A stretch of DNA of 64,000 nt, from positions 28,873,762 through 28,937,761 of the forward strand of contig CM060175.1 in NCBI GenBank assembly GCA_030549775.1. Direction: 5' to 3'. Positions 50,550 to 62,726 of this stretch are shown piece after piece. Source of the stretch: Tamarix chinensis (Eukaryota > Streptophyta > Magnoliopsida > Caryophyllales > Tamaricaceae). Position 1 is the first letter of the stretch, and each line of letters begins with the position of its first letter. Position numbers and translations under genes: made by a program. Below the pieces are notes generated by a model. That model saw only the letters and a program-made list of their open reading frames with translations. It searched no databases and was not told the origin of the DNA.

Positions 50550-52859
50550 ACCCTAAAATTAAAATAGATTAAAAACATACTCTTGTTGCAGCAGAAGCAT
50601 CATTAAGCTTAGAATAACCCTTTTTCGGTTCATGAGTTTTCAACCACATTTCCAATTCATCGGGTTCTTTCCCCATTTTTTCCTAATCAAAACACATATG
50701 AAATTGTATATCAAGCATACAAAGTAAATTAAATTTGGTATTGCGTAGGTGAATTAATTATATACCTACCTTTTCTTCCGCTCGGATGCGTGCAAAGCTC
50801 TTTGAACCAGCATATGAACACATTTTTGACTTTGCACGATTGAGAATCCCTCTTTGACTTCTTTCCTAAGCAATATGAGAAAAACAAAGATTAGTATAAA
50901 AAATAAACTAATCAAACTATCATAGCCATAGCCTATTTTTTTTAAATAATTAAATGAGAAATCACTACCTTGCCTTTTGGAGATTCCCAAAATTTTACCA
51001 TCTCTAACCACATACTCTCGGGTATTTCCTTTGGCCTAGACTGTATTGCTTGATTGTGTGTTTTTCCATCAAAATGAACCACCTTCAACTCAGACTTATG
51101 AGCTCTCCAAGCTTCATGGATTTTACCCAATGCCCACTTATATGGCTCTCGATTTTCAGGAAAGTAATAAGAGATCTATAAAGGAAGAAAATGAAATAGA
51201 AAACAAAAACTATAAATTACATATAGCAAAAATAAGAAAGTTAACAAAGTAAATGTTATGGTAATGTACCTTTGCTTCCTCCCAAATCGAATCTAGATAT
51301 GCCCTATCCATCTTTCTCCAATCCCAACAATCAAGTGGCAACCGCCTAGGATCCCGTGCCAAGCAACCTATAAGTGTTGACAATTGCCTAGCTGAATCAC
51401 TAATTGGTTGAAGATGCTCATTGACATCCACATACTCAGCCTTCTTTAACACTTTAGTCTTGTTACATCCACGACCCTTTTCATTTCTGGGCATTGTACC
51501 TCGAAATCTTCTTCTATTCGTGGTAAAATAGCCATCTGAAATTGCATGCTCGGTTTGTGAACCATCATTTACTTCTATTATAGATGACACATTGATGGAT
51601 TGTATACGGCTAGGACTATGTCGTTTGCCTAATAACAACAAAAAAGGGTAGCTGAGTTATTCAATTTCAACATGGAGAAGGTGGTAATAAATGCTAAAGT
51701 AAAGTTATAACATATAGATTTACATGACTTACAAATGTCAGCATTGGAAATTATCAAAGGATCTTGCTCTATCACTTCATTTAGACTATTAATCTTTGAG
51801 CAAGAAAATTCTTGTCCATGACGTTTGCCTTAAAAAATGAGAAATAACAATAAATGCAAGCAATAACGAAGTTAAAAGACATACAAATAATTAATTTCTA
51901 CCATTAGATATTTTTTCTTTAGTCATTTTCATATATTACAAGATTATCTATTACCATACAAACAAGGTTTTAAACTTACCCATGCGACTAAGTAACATGG
52001 ACCACCTATTAATGGCTGTTTCCTTAGTAGTTTTCATATATTCTATCCTTTCCTGCCCTCCTAATTGAAAAAAATTGAATGTAATAAAAACTTTGAATAA
52101 ACTCATGTCTTACATTATTAAATGTAGTAATGAAATATAATATAAGTAAATATATACCTAATTCAACTCTTTGAGATCCTTCCTCTAGTGACATAGGCGT
52201 GAATAGTTTCTGCTTAATTGATGAATATGTGGATGGATCGATTGCAATCACTTTCTTTAGCCCATGAGCATGTCCTATTGCTTCAATTGATTGTTCTTCA
52301 TTTGGAAATTTTGAACTTCTTGATGTTGTAGCAATAACTTCCTGCATAAATAATACAATAATAATGATGAATTAATGGTGGCTAAGAGGTTAGATACAAT
52401 TGTTCGAGATAAAAGTATTTCCTGGACTTATACAAAAAATTGACAACAAAATTATGAAGAAAGAGAATTAGGACAACCATATTTAGTACTACTAAAACAA
52501 AATAATTTCTAACTAGCACACGAAAGCAATAATAGTAAAAAATTTGCCTCCAATTGTCCTTGACTTTTTTGAGTTACTTTCTTCTTGCTCAATGCCTTTT
52601 GCAAAGATGACATAGAAACCTAGTAACATAAAAAATGAGAATTAGTATTTAATTAGTTATGTTTCCGTATGCAACTTAGAAATCAAAAAGTAACATATTA
52701 AAAATAAACTTTCACCGACAATTACCATTTACGTTACTAAGAAAAAGAAAGTACATAAAAGAAGAAAAAAAAATATAGGAAAGATAGATTTACCTGTAAT
52801 TGTTCCCGACTTATTGTAGTTTTTTTCTTTTTACTTGATGCTTTTTCTAAACCCGACAT
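49293..52859 (-). CDS. TNPA-like CACTA protein (Ptta/En/Spm transposase family), 11 exons
   Basis: Exons (minus order): 52794-52859, 52548-52619, 52158-52341, 51980-52060, 51733-51828, 51270-51628, 50969-51175, 50770-50865, 50581-50682, 50147-50434, 49293-49382. They sum to 1641 nt, 546 aa, with phase kept at every junction. The core in exons 6-10 (about aa 167-517) fits the plant Ptta/En/Spm family: LDCWDWRKMDRAYLDSIWEE, IPESMWLEMVKFWESPKGK, RSQRGILNRAKSKMCSYAGS. A Glu/Lys-rich probable coiled coil (about aa 465-517) and an acidic tail (EDDENETDDTEEENEEDDV) end the protein. The likely role is binding the subterminal repeats and assisting transposition, as TNPA does in En/Spm. Oddities: exons 1 and 2 are similar to each other, and intron 2 seems to use a GC donor. 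An AG acceptor lies just 6 bases before the ATG, implying an upstream non-coding exon. Confidence 0.85.
50486..50546. repeat. (AT)n microsatellite in an intron of the TNPA-like gene
   Basis: About 60 bases of alternating AT inside intron 9, between the exons ending at 50581 and starting at 50434. Confidence 0.95.
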
Positions 52860-53094
52860 GATAACCTAACAACATACAAAGTAGAATTAGTATATATATT
52901 CATTCAACATACCATATTGATAGTAATAATTAAAAATATTAAAAGGCATACAATACAAAATATATTTAAGCATAAGAAAAACAAATACTATTAAAAACCT
53001 TAAAGTACACAATCTTCATAACCGGAACACACAAACATCAAATTACATTTCTAACATTATAACCAAAATCAGAAAAAGATACATATTTCTAACA

Positions 53095-56000
53095 CTACTC
53101 AGTATCATAATCATATAAAGTTTTATCTTCTTCATCACTTTGGGAACTATATTCTTCAATTTCTTCATCATCATTATTGCTTTCTGTCATAGCAACAAAA
53201 GGTTCTTGTTCTTCTCCAGTAACAGTAAAATCATCTACACCTAAATCTGTAGGCATGCTAGTTTGTCTACGATCCACTTCAGGTATGAGATCGTCTTCCA
53301 TTTCAAACAAGTCTCTTGGCTTAGTGACATTGACAACATGCCAATTTCTTTCTTTAGAATCTGGGGTATAGAACACCTGCAATGCTTGAGATGCCAAGAC
53401 AAATGGTTCACTTGTTTTCAGAATAGCCTTTAGATTAACAAGAGTAAATCCAAGTTCGTCCTCTTTAACTCCTCTACTAGGATCAACCCAATGGCATCGA
53501 AATAAAATAACACTCCTTCCACGAGGATAAGTCAGCTCAATAATTTCTACTAAAACACCATAGTATGACATGCTTCCAATATCTGTATTTGCATTGACTA
53601 GAACGCCAGAGTTTTGAGTTACACTCCTCTTATCAATGCCTTTCACACGCCACCTGTATCCATTGCAAGTTAATTTAGTCATTGTCTTTATCCACATGCT
53701 TGGAGCAAGACTAAGAATTATCAGATCTTCTGCAACACATGCTTCATTTGGTAGATGCTTGGAGACCTAATAATTAATAACACTCATTGAATAAAAAGAT
53801 GTATAACTAATGATATAAACATAATGAGTATAAGTATCAACATACATTCATTGCAAACCATTTAGGGAACTTTCTTCTATGGATGTCATCAATCATATTT
53901 GACATCTGTTGGTATTCAGTTCTTATGATATCATAATGCTCTCTGGGAACAAATAATAAAGTTAGAAATATATATAAAATGATTAAAAAAATTATTCAAA
54001 GAGAATTAGGACTTACTGTGCAAATACGTCAACTTCATCACAATTTGCAAGCACATAACTATGTGCTTCTTCAATAAACATATATTCAGGTTGTACATCT
54101 TTTTTCTTAGACATTGCACGAGATTTTAAGGAAAATATAGGCAACCCATTATGCAATTCATTACCATCATCATCATCATTTCGTGTAGACCTATTTTCCT
54201 TTGTTGGAACATCAGGCAAATATCTAGAACAAAATGTCAGACATTCTTTTGCAATATATCCTTCTGCAATTGATCCTTCAGGACGACTTTTATTACGAAC
54301 ATACATTTTTAACCTCCTCAAATACCTATAACATTAGTATCATATTACTAACATAAAGGGAGCATAAGCTTGATCTTCCATTAAAAATAATAAATAAAAT
54401 ACTAGAATGTACATACCTTTCCACAGGATACATCCAACGGTAAAATACTGGACCTGCGATGATTGCCTCCTTAGGCAAATGAACAACTAGGTGTACCATG
54501 ATGTCGAAGAAAGAAGGTAAAAAAATGCGTTCCATATGACATAGTGTGAGAGCGATGCGATCCTCTAATATCTCCAAGTCTTGGGTTGTTGCATCTTTCG
54601 AGCAAAGTTCCTTAAAACAATTACTTAGCTCAATCAACACCTTACTCACATCCTTGTTCCGCATTTTTCTTAAAGCCAATGGTAATAGTTGTTGCATTAT
54701 AATGTGATGATCATGACTTTTTAACCCAGAGATTTTTCCATCAACAATTCGCCTTCTGATGTTTGCAGCATACCCATCCGGTACTTTCACAGAACCTAAT
54801 ATGCTTAGTATTTCCTCCTTTTCTTTTTGGGTTAATGTGAAGCATGCTGGAGGTAGATATATTTTATCTTCTATTTCAATTGGATGCAGATCATGCCTTA
54901 TATCCTTTACCTGCAAGTCAAGTCTTGACTGTAAGGTATCCTTAGTTCTCCCTTCGATGCCTAAAAGAGTGCCAAGTAAATTTTCGGAAACATTCTTCTC
55001 CACATGCATCATATCTAAGCTGTGGCGTAGTAGAAGATGCTCCCAATATGGAAGTTGGAAGAATATGCTTCTCTTCTTCCAAGGCCTTTTTTTATCCTCC
55101 CTTCTCCTTTTATTATGAGTATAAAGGGCTTTTCCAAATATGACATCAATTCCATCCATTTGGTATAACAAGTCTGTCCCAGAAAATGATGTAGGAGGAG
55201 GTCTGAGTTCTGTTTTCCCATCAAAGGCCCTTCTACTACGACGAAATCTGTGATTAGAATCCAAGAAGCGGCGATGACCCATATAACACATTTTTTTGCT
55301 TCCCCTCAAATATTCAGAGCAAGTATCTATATTACAATGTGGGCATGCAATTTTTCCTTTAGTTTTCCATCCCGACAAATTACCATACGCTGGAAAGTCA
55401 TTGATGGTATTAATCAAGGCACCATGAAGAGAGAACGTTTCATTTTTTGAGGCATCATAAGTCTCTAATCCTACATCCCACAGCTCCTTTAACTCATCAA
55501 CTAATGGTTCAAGAAAAACATCAATATCATTTCCAGGAGCCTTTGGGCCAGGTATAAGTAGTGAAAGAATAAAGTATGATTGTTTCATACATAACCAAGG
55601 AGGTAAGTTATAAACCATTAATACAACTGGCCAAATGCTATATTGAGTACTCATCATGCCAAATGGGTTGAACCCATCACTTGTCAAGCCAAGCCTGACA
55701 TTTCTTGAATCACTAGCAAACTCTGGGTACTTAGAATCAAAATCTTTCCAAAGGTAAGAGTCTGCTAGATGCCTGAGCTTACCATCTTTTTTTCGCTCCT
55801 CTTCATGCCATCTCATTAATGGAGCTGTTTTTGATGACATAAACAACCTTTTAAGCCTCGGGATCAAAGGAAAGTGTCGTAATACCTTTAAAGGAACCTT
55901 TTTGCCACTAGCTAATTTCACCACAGTTCCATCATCGGCAACTTTCCATCTTAAAGCATTACAAATAGGACAATTATCTAAATCAATCTTTTCCTTCCTA

Positions 56001-56686
56001 AAAAGTGCGCAATCATTTGGACATGCATCAATTTTCTCATAACCAAGTCCAAGTTTTTTTATAATCCCCTGCATTTCCTTATGAGAATTCGGCAATGTTG
56101 ATTCTTTTGGAAGAGCTCTTTTAAACAATTTCACTAAGGCATCAAAGGCAACATCGGTCACTCCATATAAACATTTTAGATGATACATTTCAACAATGAA
56201 GGAGAGTTTACTAAAAGCTTCACAACCAGGATATAAGGGTTGCCCTGCATCTTCAATCAACTTAAAAAATGCATCAGCTTCTTCATTAGAACCTGGACAA
56301 CTACTACTTGCCCTATGAAATTCAAAAATATCTCCTACCATCTCAAGAACATCATCACATGAACCATCATGCACATCATCAAACCCCATATCATCATCGA
56401 GCCCCAAATCAAAATTTTCATTATCTTCATTGCCCCTTTGCTCCCCATGAAAAATCCAAACACACCTTTGATAGTCTATATCCATTTCTCTCATTATAAG
56501 ATGACCTCTAACCACATTTCTTTCATGATAAAATCGATTTGCACAAGTCGAACATGGACAAGCAATCTTATTCCCATCAGTGACCGAGGTTGCAAATGCA
56601 TAGTCAAGGAATGTATCTAAGGTTCTTTTGTAAGTATTGTCTACTCTCCTTAGTTTCACCCAACTCTTGTCCTTAAATACATCCAT
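53095..56686 (-). CDS. TNPD-like CACTA transposase (TNP2 / DUF4218 / DUF4216), 4 exons
   Basis: Exons (minus order): 54417-56686, 54017-54325, 53846-53942, 53095-53766, total 3348 nt, 1115 aa, phase kept throughout with GT-AG introns. The N-terminus (about aa 1-80) is a transposase-associated zinc-type domain (CPCSTC at 43-48). The TNP2 transposase region follows (about aa 220-570), with LTSDGFNPFG (D337), LIPGPKAPGNDIDVFL, CPHCNIDTCS and HSLDMMHVEKN (D558). By analogy with CACTA DDE enzymes, D337 and D558 are candidate catalytic residues. DUF4218-like sequence (about aa 650-830) includes LPKEAIIAGPVFYRWMYPVE and ERYLRRLKMYVRNKSRPEGS. DUF4216-like sequence lies in exon 4 (about aa 930-1030), then an acidic tail. 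The ATG at 56686 is preceded by an AG acceptor 12 bases upstream, so a 5' leader exon is expected. The protein should cut the CACTA ends. Confidence 0.93.
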
Positions 56687-56698
56687 GACATCAAGTTC

Positions 56699-58599
56699 CT
56701 ACATAATTTTCAACAAGTAGAGACATCAAAATAATGAGAAAAATAAGGACAAAGGATAATAATAAAGACTAGTTTTTTGTAGCACATGATTTGTGTAGCT
56801 TTATATATTATAATTATAATTATAATATATCTACAATTTAATTGTAGGCGATGCTACCAATCCACCAATATAACATACAAGCATTAGCTTTGAACACTTG
56901 TAGCTCAAAAGCCCTAGAAAAGACCCATAAACCCACAAATCATACAAGCAACCTATCACCAAATCAAATCTTCATCCATATTTGTGCTCATATCTATTTA
57001 ACAAATTATATCTATATCAACCAAATAAAATTTGTCAAATTTCAGATAGATCTAGTCTACTAGCCGGATAACAACATTTGGGGTGGTGTAGTTGATCTTC
57101 CATAGCAATAGGTTAATGGTGTAGGCGACTACAAGGTGCACATTATTTTTTCTCTTTTTGTTTGAGTTAATTTATCTTAAATTAAGATAATTAAAAATAT
57201 GTATCTTTATATTTCTTTAAATTTTCTCTATGACTAGAGACTCTTATTGATGTGCTTCTAATTTAAAAAATTATTATATGTTTCATGATATTTATAATTA
57301 TGTTGTTCCATTGTTTTTTATGGTATTTTATTGTATAATTAATTATACCATTAAACTAATAATTTCCCATTTTTAGCATTGATGTTTGACCATTATTACC
57401 ATTAAAGTTTCACTACTATTACTATTAATATTTTTCCATTATTAATATTGATGTTTTACATTATTACAATTGTTTCACCATCATTACTATAGTTGTTTCC
57501 CATTTGCTAATAATTATATAGTTATATTTAACCAAAGTTAGTTGTAATATTTTACCATGATTATCCTTATATTTTAATATAGTTGTCTTTATATTTCACC
57601 AAAATTACCTTCTTGTTTTAGTTTAGTTGTTATTATATTTGACCAAATTTAGTTGTGGTGTTTTCTGGAAAAAAAAAAAAAAAACTAGTTTGTGATATTT
57701 TTCCATAGTTGCATACAACGGTCATCTTCATCTATCACTTGCATTCTATTCATGTTTTACAACAGTCATCTCCATTTATCACTTGTATTGTATTCATGTT
57801 TTACAACTCAATTTAATTGATTTCAGAATCTATTCCCAAAAATTAGGGTTTTAAAGTCCAAAATACAAATCCGAATCATTCAAACCAATTAATCCAAATT
57901 GAACGTGTTAAAATACAATTAAGGTCATTTTAAATAATTCTATAAAATCAATTTTAGAATAAACTATACAAATGATAATTTACATAATATTATTTGAAAG
58001 TTAGGGTTTTAGGACAAAAAATACAACTCAGACAAATTTTATTAACTTATTTAAATTAAATGTTTTGAAATGTAATATGGCCTATTTTATAACATATTAT
58101 ATACTCAATAGATTAAAAAAAATAGAAAGAATACCCAATTTAACATAATAAGCGTTTTTGAGCCCGTACTATAAATTCGGTCAAATCTTGCCAAAATATT
58201 TAAATTGACGGTTCCGAAATAAAATTAAACATATTCTATTACAAAATGTATAATCAATTTAATAAAATAACTCAATTATACAATTCAATTTAAATCCGCA
58301 AGGATTTGACCTAAAAATCAAATTCTGAATAATTTCACACATTTTTCTTAAATTGACAATTCCAATACGAAATTAAGTATATTTTAAAGTATAATGTATA
58401 ATTAAATTATCCCAAATAGCTTAATCGACCGAATACAACATATCTGGACATAACCGGGTCAATAATCACAAATTCCAGAAATCAACATATATCACATAAT
58501 TAGCATATCCAATTCAATCATACAATACATATATACAACTAATTTAGCTTAATTAAAGCACATTATTTCATAATTAATCAAAACAAAAAATTAGGGTTT
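56699..58599. other. Probable 5' leader intron of the CACTA genes
   Basis: AT-rich and without coding sequence. It lies between the acceptor in front of the transposase ATG and the GC-rich island. Short plus-strand ORFs (for example 56851-57063) have no recognisable features. Confidence 0.5.
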
Positions 58600-59035
58600 C
58601 GGCAAATTATACCAAACGAAATAAGCCAAATCAATGCAGGTAAAGGGCGGCGGAGCTTCGTTGGTGGGAGAGGAGCAGTCGCCGGTGGCCTACAGACGGT
58701 GGAGATGTCCGGCCGGTGGCGCGCCGTTGCAGCCTTCTTGCCCTGCTGCTGCGCCGCTGCTGCCCTTCCACTGCTGCTGTTCCGCTGCTGCTGCTCCCCT
58801 GATGCAGCCGTGTGCGACGACCGGGAGATGTGGCGGCACGGTCGAGCGGCGGCGAGTTGGTGTGGACGGTCGCTCGGCAACGAACCACAGGAAGGCAGAG
58901 GCGTCGAGACTGAGACAGAAGAATGGGTAATGTTGTCGAGAAACAAACGGGAAAGGGAATAAGGGGCGGGGTTTTTTGGGGCATTTCACGGGGAGCAGCG
59001 GGAAAGGGAATAAGGGGCGGGAGCAGAGATTTTGT
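58600..59035 (-). promoter_or_regulatory. GC-rich island near the transcriptional 5' end of the CACTA
   Basis: This is a sharp rise in GC and CpG (GCTGCTGC, CGGCGG, CCGGCCGG) inside very AT-rich sequence. It begins about 960 bp from the element's 5' end and lies upstream of both genes. Overlapping frames are open on both strands, and their Gln/Ala/Arg repeats look composition-driven. A likely role is promoter plus non-coding first exon, like the GC-rich first exon/control region of maize Spm. A captured host fragment is an alternative. Confidence 0.5.
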
Positions 59036-59645
59036 TTTGTTTTTTTTTTCAATTATTTAAAAGAATTTATGCCAAAACTATAATTTTAAATATATTAAAT
59101 TTAATCGAAATTAATATTTTATAATGTATTATTAAGATAATATTAATCATAATTTATAATAAAATAATAATTATTATTAAAAAATAATTAATAATGGGAA
59201 ATAAATACAAATATGAATAATATAAATATTAATCATAATTTCCAACAATTAGTAATAATATTTTTTTTAAAAATAATAATAATAATAATAATAATGTCCT
59301 AAAATAATTATTCTTAGTAATTATTAATAAAGAATTATATTAATAAGAATAATATGAATCATAATTAAATAAATTAATAATAGTATCTAATATGAATAAT
59401 TATTAATAATGTGAATGATTATTGATAATATTTATTATTTTTAAGATAATATATATTTGAATGATAATTGGTAGTATTTAATAATAAATTAATTTAATAG
59501 TAAATGGTAGTAGATATAATATATATTATTTCATTATAATTGTTAAAAGACACCATTATCAACAATATTAATATTAAAAATTAGAAATAAAATAATATTT
59601 AATAATAGTATATGTAAACTATTATTTCTAATAATGACTAATGAC

Positions 59646-59686
<41 letters not shown>

Positions 59687-59755
59687 AAAGACTAGAATTA
59701 ATCATTATTAAAATTATATAAAAATAAATATTATTGTTGAATTTCATAAATACTA
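59036..59755. other. AT-rich stretch of the CACTA with (TTA)n run
   Basis: Contains AATAATAAT at 59272-59292 and (TTA)n at about 59650-59686. No gene. Confidence 0.6.
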
Positions 59756-59967
59756 ATACCAACAGATGTAAAAGTGGGTATTAGTTCTGTTGGTATAATA
59801 CTACTAATAACCACAGATATAAGTGATGGTAAAAGATCTGTTGGCATAACATATTAATACCAACAGATAAAAAAATTCTGTGGGAAAAACTACATTATTG
59901 CCTACAGAAAATTATCTGTTGGTATTAGTTACTTTTACCAACAGAAAAAGTATCTGTGCCTAAGTTT
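59756..59967. repeat. CACTA right subterminal repeats
   Basis: The motifs TACCAACAGA, TCTGTTGGTA, CCACAGATA and TCTGTTGGCA appear about ten times in both orientations. They are the same family as at the left end but are not arranged as a regular 33-bp tandem array. Confidence 0.85.
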
Positions 59968-59997
59968 CTGTTGGCAAAAGTCAATTATTTTGTAGTG
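59968..59997 (-). repeat. CACTA terminal inverted repeat, right
   Basis: On the minus strand it begins CACTACAAAATAATTGACTT then TTGCCAACAG, matching the left end at 27 of 30 positions. Confidence 0.9.
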
Positions 59998-60105
59998 AAT
60001 AACCCTTAGTTGTTATATTCTTTTGGTTGATGGATTAGGGTTTTCTTACGTTTTGAGCTTATGGTGATATGTTTCTTTTGTAGATTTCAGGGATAAAGTC
60101 TCTTT

Positions 60106-60116
60106 TAAGGGAAAAG
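60106..60116 (+). other. Polypurine tract of the plus-strand gypsy remnant
   Basis: TAAGGGAAAAG directly precedes the LTR start at 60117, after a degenerate TTTCAGGGATAAAGTCTCTT. This is the usual 'GGGGACGAAA...AAGGGGG' leader in front of the 3' LTR of many plant gypsy elements. Confidence 0.7.
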
Positions 60117-61154
60117 TGTTGTAAAACCCCCATCCCAAAATCCTGCAAAATATGTTTAAAATTATACTGATATAAATTAAATTAGTGTTGGTACCAAGAT
60201 GGGTTTGAAATTGTAGTGGAGATGTGAATTTTAAGCATATTGATTGATTGGTTTACATAACCGATCGACTGGTGCGCTAAGTAATTAACATTCTTATTCT
60301 CGATAAACCAGTCAACCAATTTGCCGAAACTCATTGATTTATTATTTTACGATTTCATATCCATTTCTAATTTTTGATTACAAAGTCTCTCTAAGGTTTA
60401 TAAAAAGCACTTTTGAGGCAAGCCTAACTTTTCTTTTCTCCTTCACCTCTCCCTCTGCTATATTGTACATGGTTATATTGTATATGTTGTGATGTATTTA
60501 TTGTATCTTTATACTTGCTTGATTTCCATGAAAGAATGACTTGTTGTACTTGATCTATACTAATTATCACCATATCGTTATGTGACTTCAATGTGTTGCA
60601 TGATCTTTACCATATTTTATGTATTATGTTTTACCAGCACGCCACCATACTAATACTGCACTTGTATGATCACTATGATGATATGTCTTCTAGTCTAGGG
60701 AGTAGAGTAAGATTTGGAGGATTACAACTTTCAGTTTGAGTATACTGAAGGTTTAATATGGGCCATTAGTGGGCCAGCACTTGGGGTTGGAGGTTTAATT
60801 CTATGCCTAAGAATTAGACTAACCAGTTAGAAGTGTTTTATCCACTATATTGGAAAGTTTTTCTATTCTCGGTAATTTAAAATCTTAGCTCTCCAATATT
60901 TGGTTTTGTTAAAATACCATACTCATAGTCTCTATAATATTGTTATTACCTTTATTATCCTGTATTATCACAATTTGTCATGAGCATGCATCCTTTTGTT
61001 CCTTGTTTGATTTTTCCTTGCATCAGATATGAGTTAGATGATGAGCACAACTCTCTCATTGTTGATGTGGCGGTAACATTCCTCAATTTTTTCCAAATAC
61101 TTCTGTATTGTCTTAAATATACAACTTTCTAGTTTAAAAATTAGGGGTGTTACA
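60117..61154 (+). mobile_element. 3' LTR (1038 bp) of the plus-strand gypsy remnant
   Basis: The ends are TGTTGTAAAACCCC and GGGGTGTTACA. A TATA box (TATAAAAA) lies at 60399-60406 in plus orientation, agreeing with the PPT just upstream and the integrase remnant at 47244-48188. The next five bases after the LTR are AAATC; the partner target copy would lie at the missing 5' end. Confidence 0.75.
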
Positions 61155-62720
61155 AAATCAATGAAATAATCATAAAGTTTTATTTGTAGTCAAATCCGGC
61201 TAGAAGAGGGAGGGAAACTCCATTTCTTCCACTTTCATTCATTAATGCATTTCCAATTTTTTTCAAAACGAAATAGATATGCCTATCAATATCTATTTCA
61301 TTTCAAACTAAGATAGAAAATTAATAAAATTCCATCTAATGCTTGAGAATATAATACACACAATCATGCATTATGTTTAGTAAAAATAAACTTATGCCTA
61401 GAAAAGAACTAAGAAAAGGATATTGGTCTCTAAGTGCGTATAAACCATCTTGCATCCTCATATTCCTCTATAAAATAAAATATGAAACAAGGACAAAAAA
61501 TAATTCTAACTAAGGGATATAATCAAGGAAATGCTAAGGTAAAGGAGGGTGAAAATAGAGTAAAACCAAATTGCAAGCCTTGAAGTTGCAATGGCAAAGG
61601 GAAGGGATTGAAACTAATTCCACATAGAGGGACGTAGAAATGACACTAGATAACATTGATAAGGATGGAGGAGTGGAAGGGAGGTTCAAAGGTAGGAGGA
61701 AAAGAATGCAAATGGAGGGCGAAGTAACGAGGAAGCTTATGGTGGTGGAGGCTAAAGTAAGGGGATGGCTACAGTTGTTAGGGTTGAAGGTTGGAGGGTG
61801 GAAAAAATCACGGGGGACGTTGATAAAGGGGGAAGAATGGAAATGAGTGAATGTTATAGGGGAAGGAATGGTGGGTGCTTAGGCCAACAACAAGGTAAGG
61901 AGAAGGAAGAGCAGAAGAGGCTTCTTGGTGGTTTCTCATTAACAAAAATGGAGGGAGGGATGGAGGTAGTTGGGAAATTAAATGAGGTAGAGCTTTAGGG
62001 TTTATGTATATACACGTTTGCATGTATGGTGAGGAATGGAAAAGAAACATAAGAAGGAGGGATTGAGGTGCTAATATGATCGAGCAAAGGGAAAAAATTT
62101 CAACCAAACACTTCCCCTAAGATGTGGGAGTTGATCGTTGTGATTATGATGGTAGAGTAGCTTTAGGGATGGAAGCATGGTAGAAAGAAAGTGGTTGGGA
62201 GAAATAGGGAAATGCATAGGAAGAGGAGGAATAATAAAAATAAATCATGAAGAAGGAGGAAGGAGAATGAAGAAAAAGAAAAGGAAAAGGTAGAAATAGA
62301 AAATGAGTTTAGGGTTAGGATTAGAGTTAGGTTAAAATAATTTAAACTAAGAAATTAGGGTAAAATTAATTATCAACTATTAGGATTTAGGTTTATGTTA
62401 AAAATACTAAAGACACTAAATAAAAATCAGGATTATATTAAGATTTATACTTAAGGAACTAAGATAAGGTAGAATTATCAATTTCCCAATAATAAGATTG
62501 GGTTAATATATCAGTTACTCTGGATTAAGATTAGATAAAATATAGGATATAGGATAAAATATATGCTCCTGATTATTGATATGAGAATTCATGCTTATAT
62601 AAAAAAAATCATGGAATAATAATAATACACATCATACATTAGATTCATATAACATAAACTAGCTTATAAATCTTCATTTAATGATCACATACTTTTCAAT
62701 TATTAAGACATTTTGTTTGA
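61155..62720. other. Unassigned; possible minus-strand LTR promoter near 62000
   Basis: The region is purine-rich on the plus strand (61540-62320). On the minus strand GTATATACATAAACCC near 61998-62013 could be a TATA box followed by a leader. Open frames here (61640-61846, 61765-61998, minus 61808-62107) overlap in opposite directions and have no recognisable domains, so I do not call a gene. Confidence 0.35.
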
Positions 62721-62726
62721 ACATAC

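Larger units (their letters stand above)
48246..59997 (-). mobile_element. Intact CACTA (En/Spm-type) DNA transposon, 11,752 bp
   Basis: The left end begins CACTACAAAATAAATGA and the right end closes with TTATTTTGTAGTG. Comparing the first 30 bases of each end gives 27 matches. AAT flanks both sides (48243-48245 and 59998-60000), the 3-bp target duplication of CACTA elements. Inside are subterminal repeats at both ends, a TNPA-like gene (49293-52859) and a TNPD-like transposase gene (53095-56686), both on the minus strand. The transcriptional 5' end is therefore at 59997. Both genes keep full open frames across all introns, so the copy could be autonomous or only recently inactive. It sits inside a plus-strand gypsy remnant. 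Confidence 0.95.

Noticed and set aside
58578..59052. Several overlapping ORFs of 87-122 codons in the CACTA GC-rich island
   Set aside because: Gln/Ala/Cys/Arg runs from GCTGCTGC repeats in three frames; no domain. More likely a non-coding leader or promoter.
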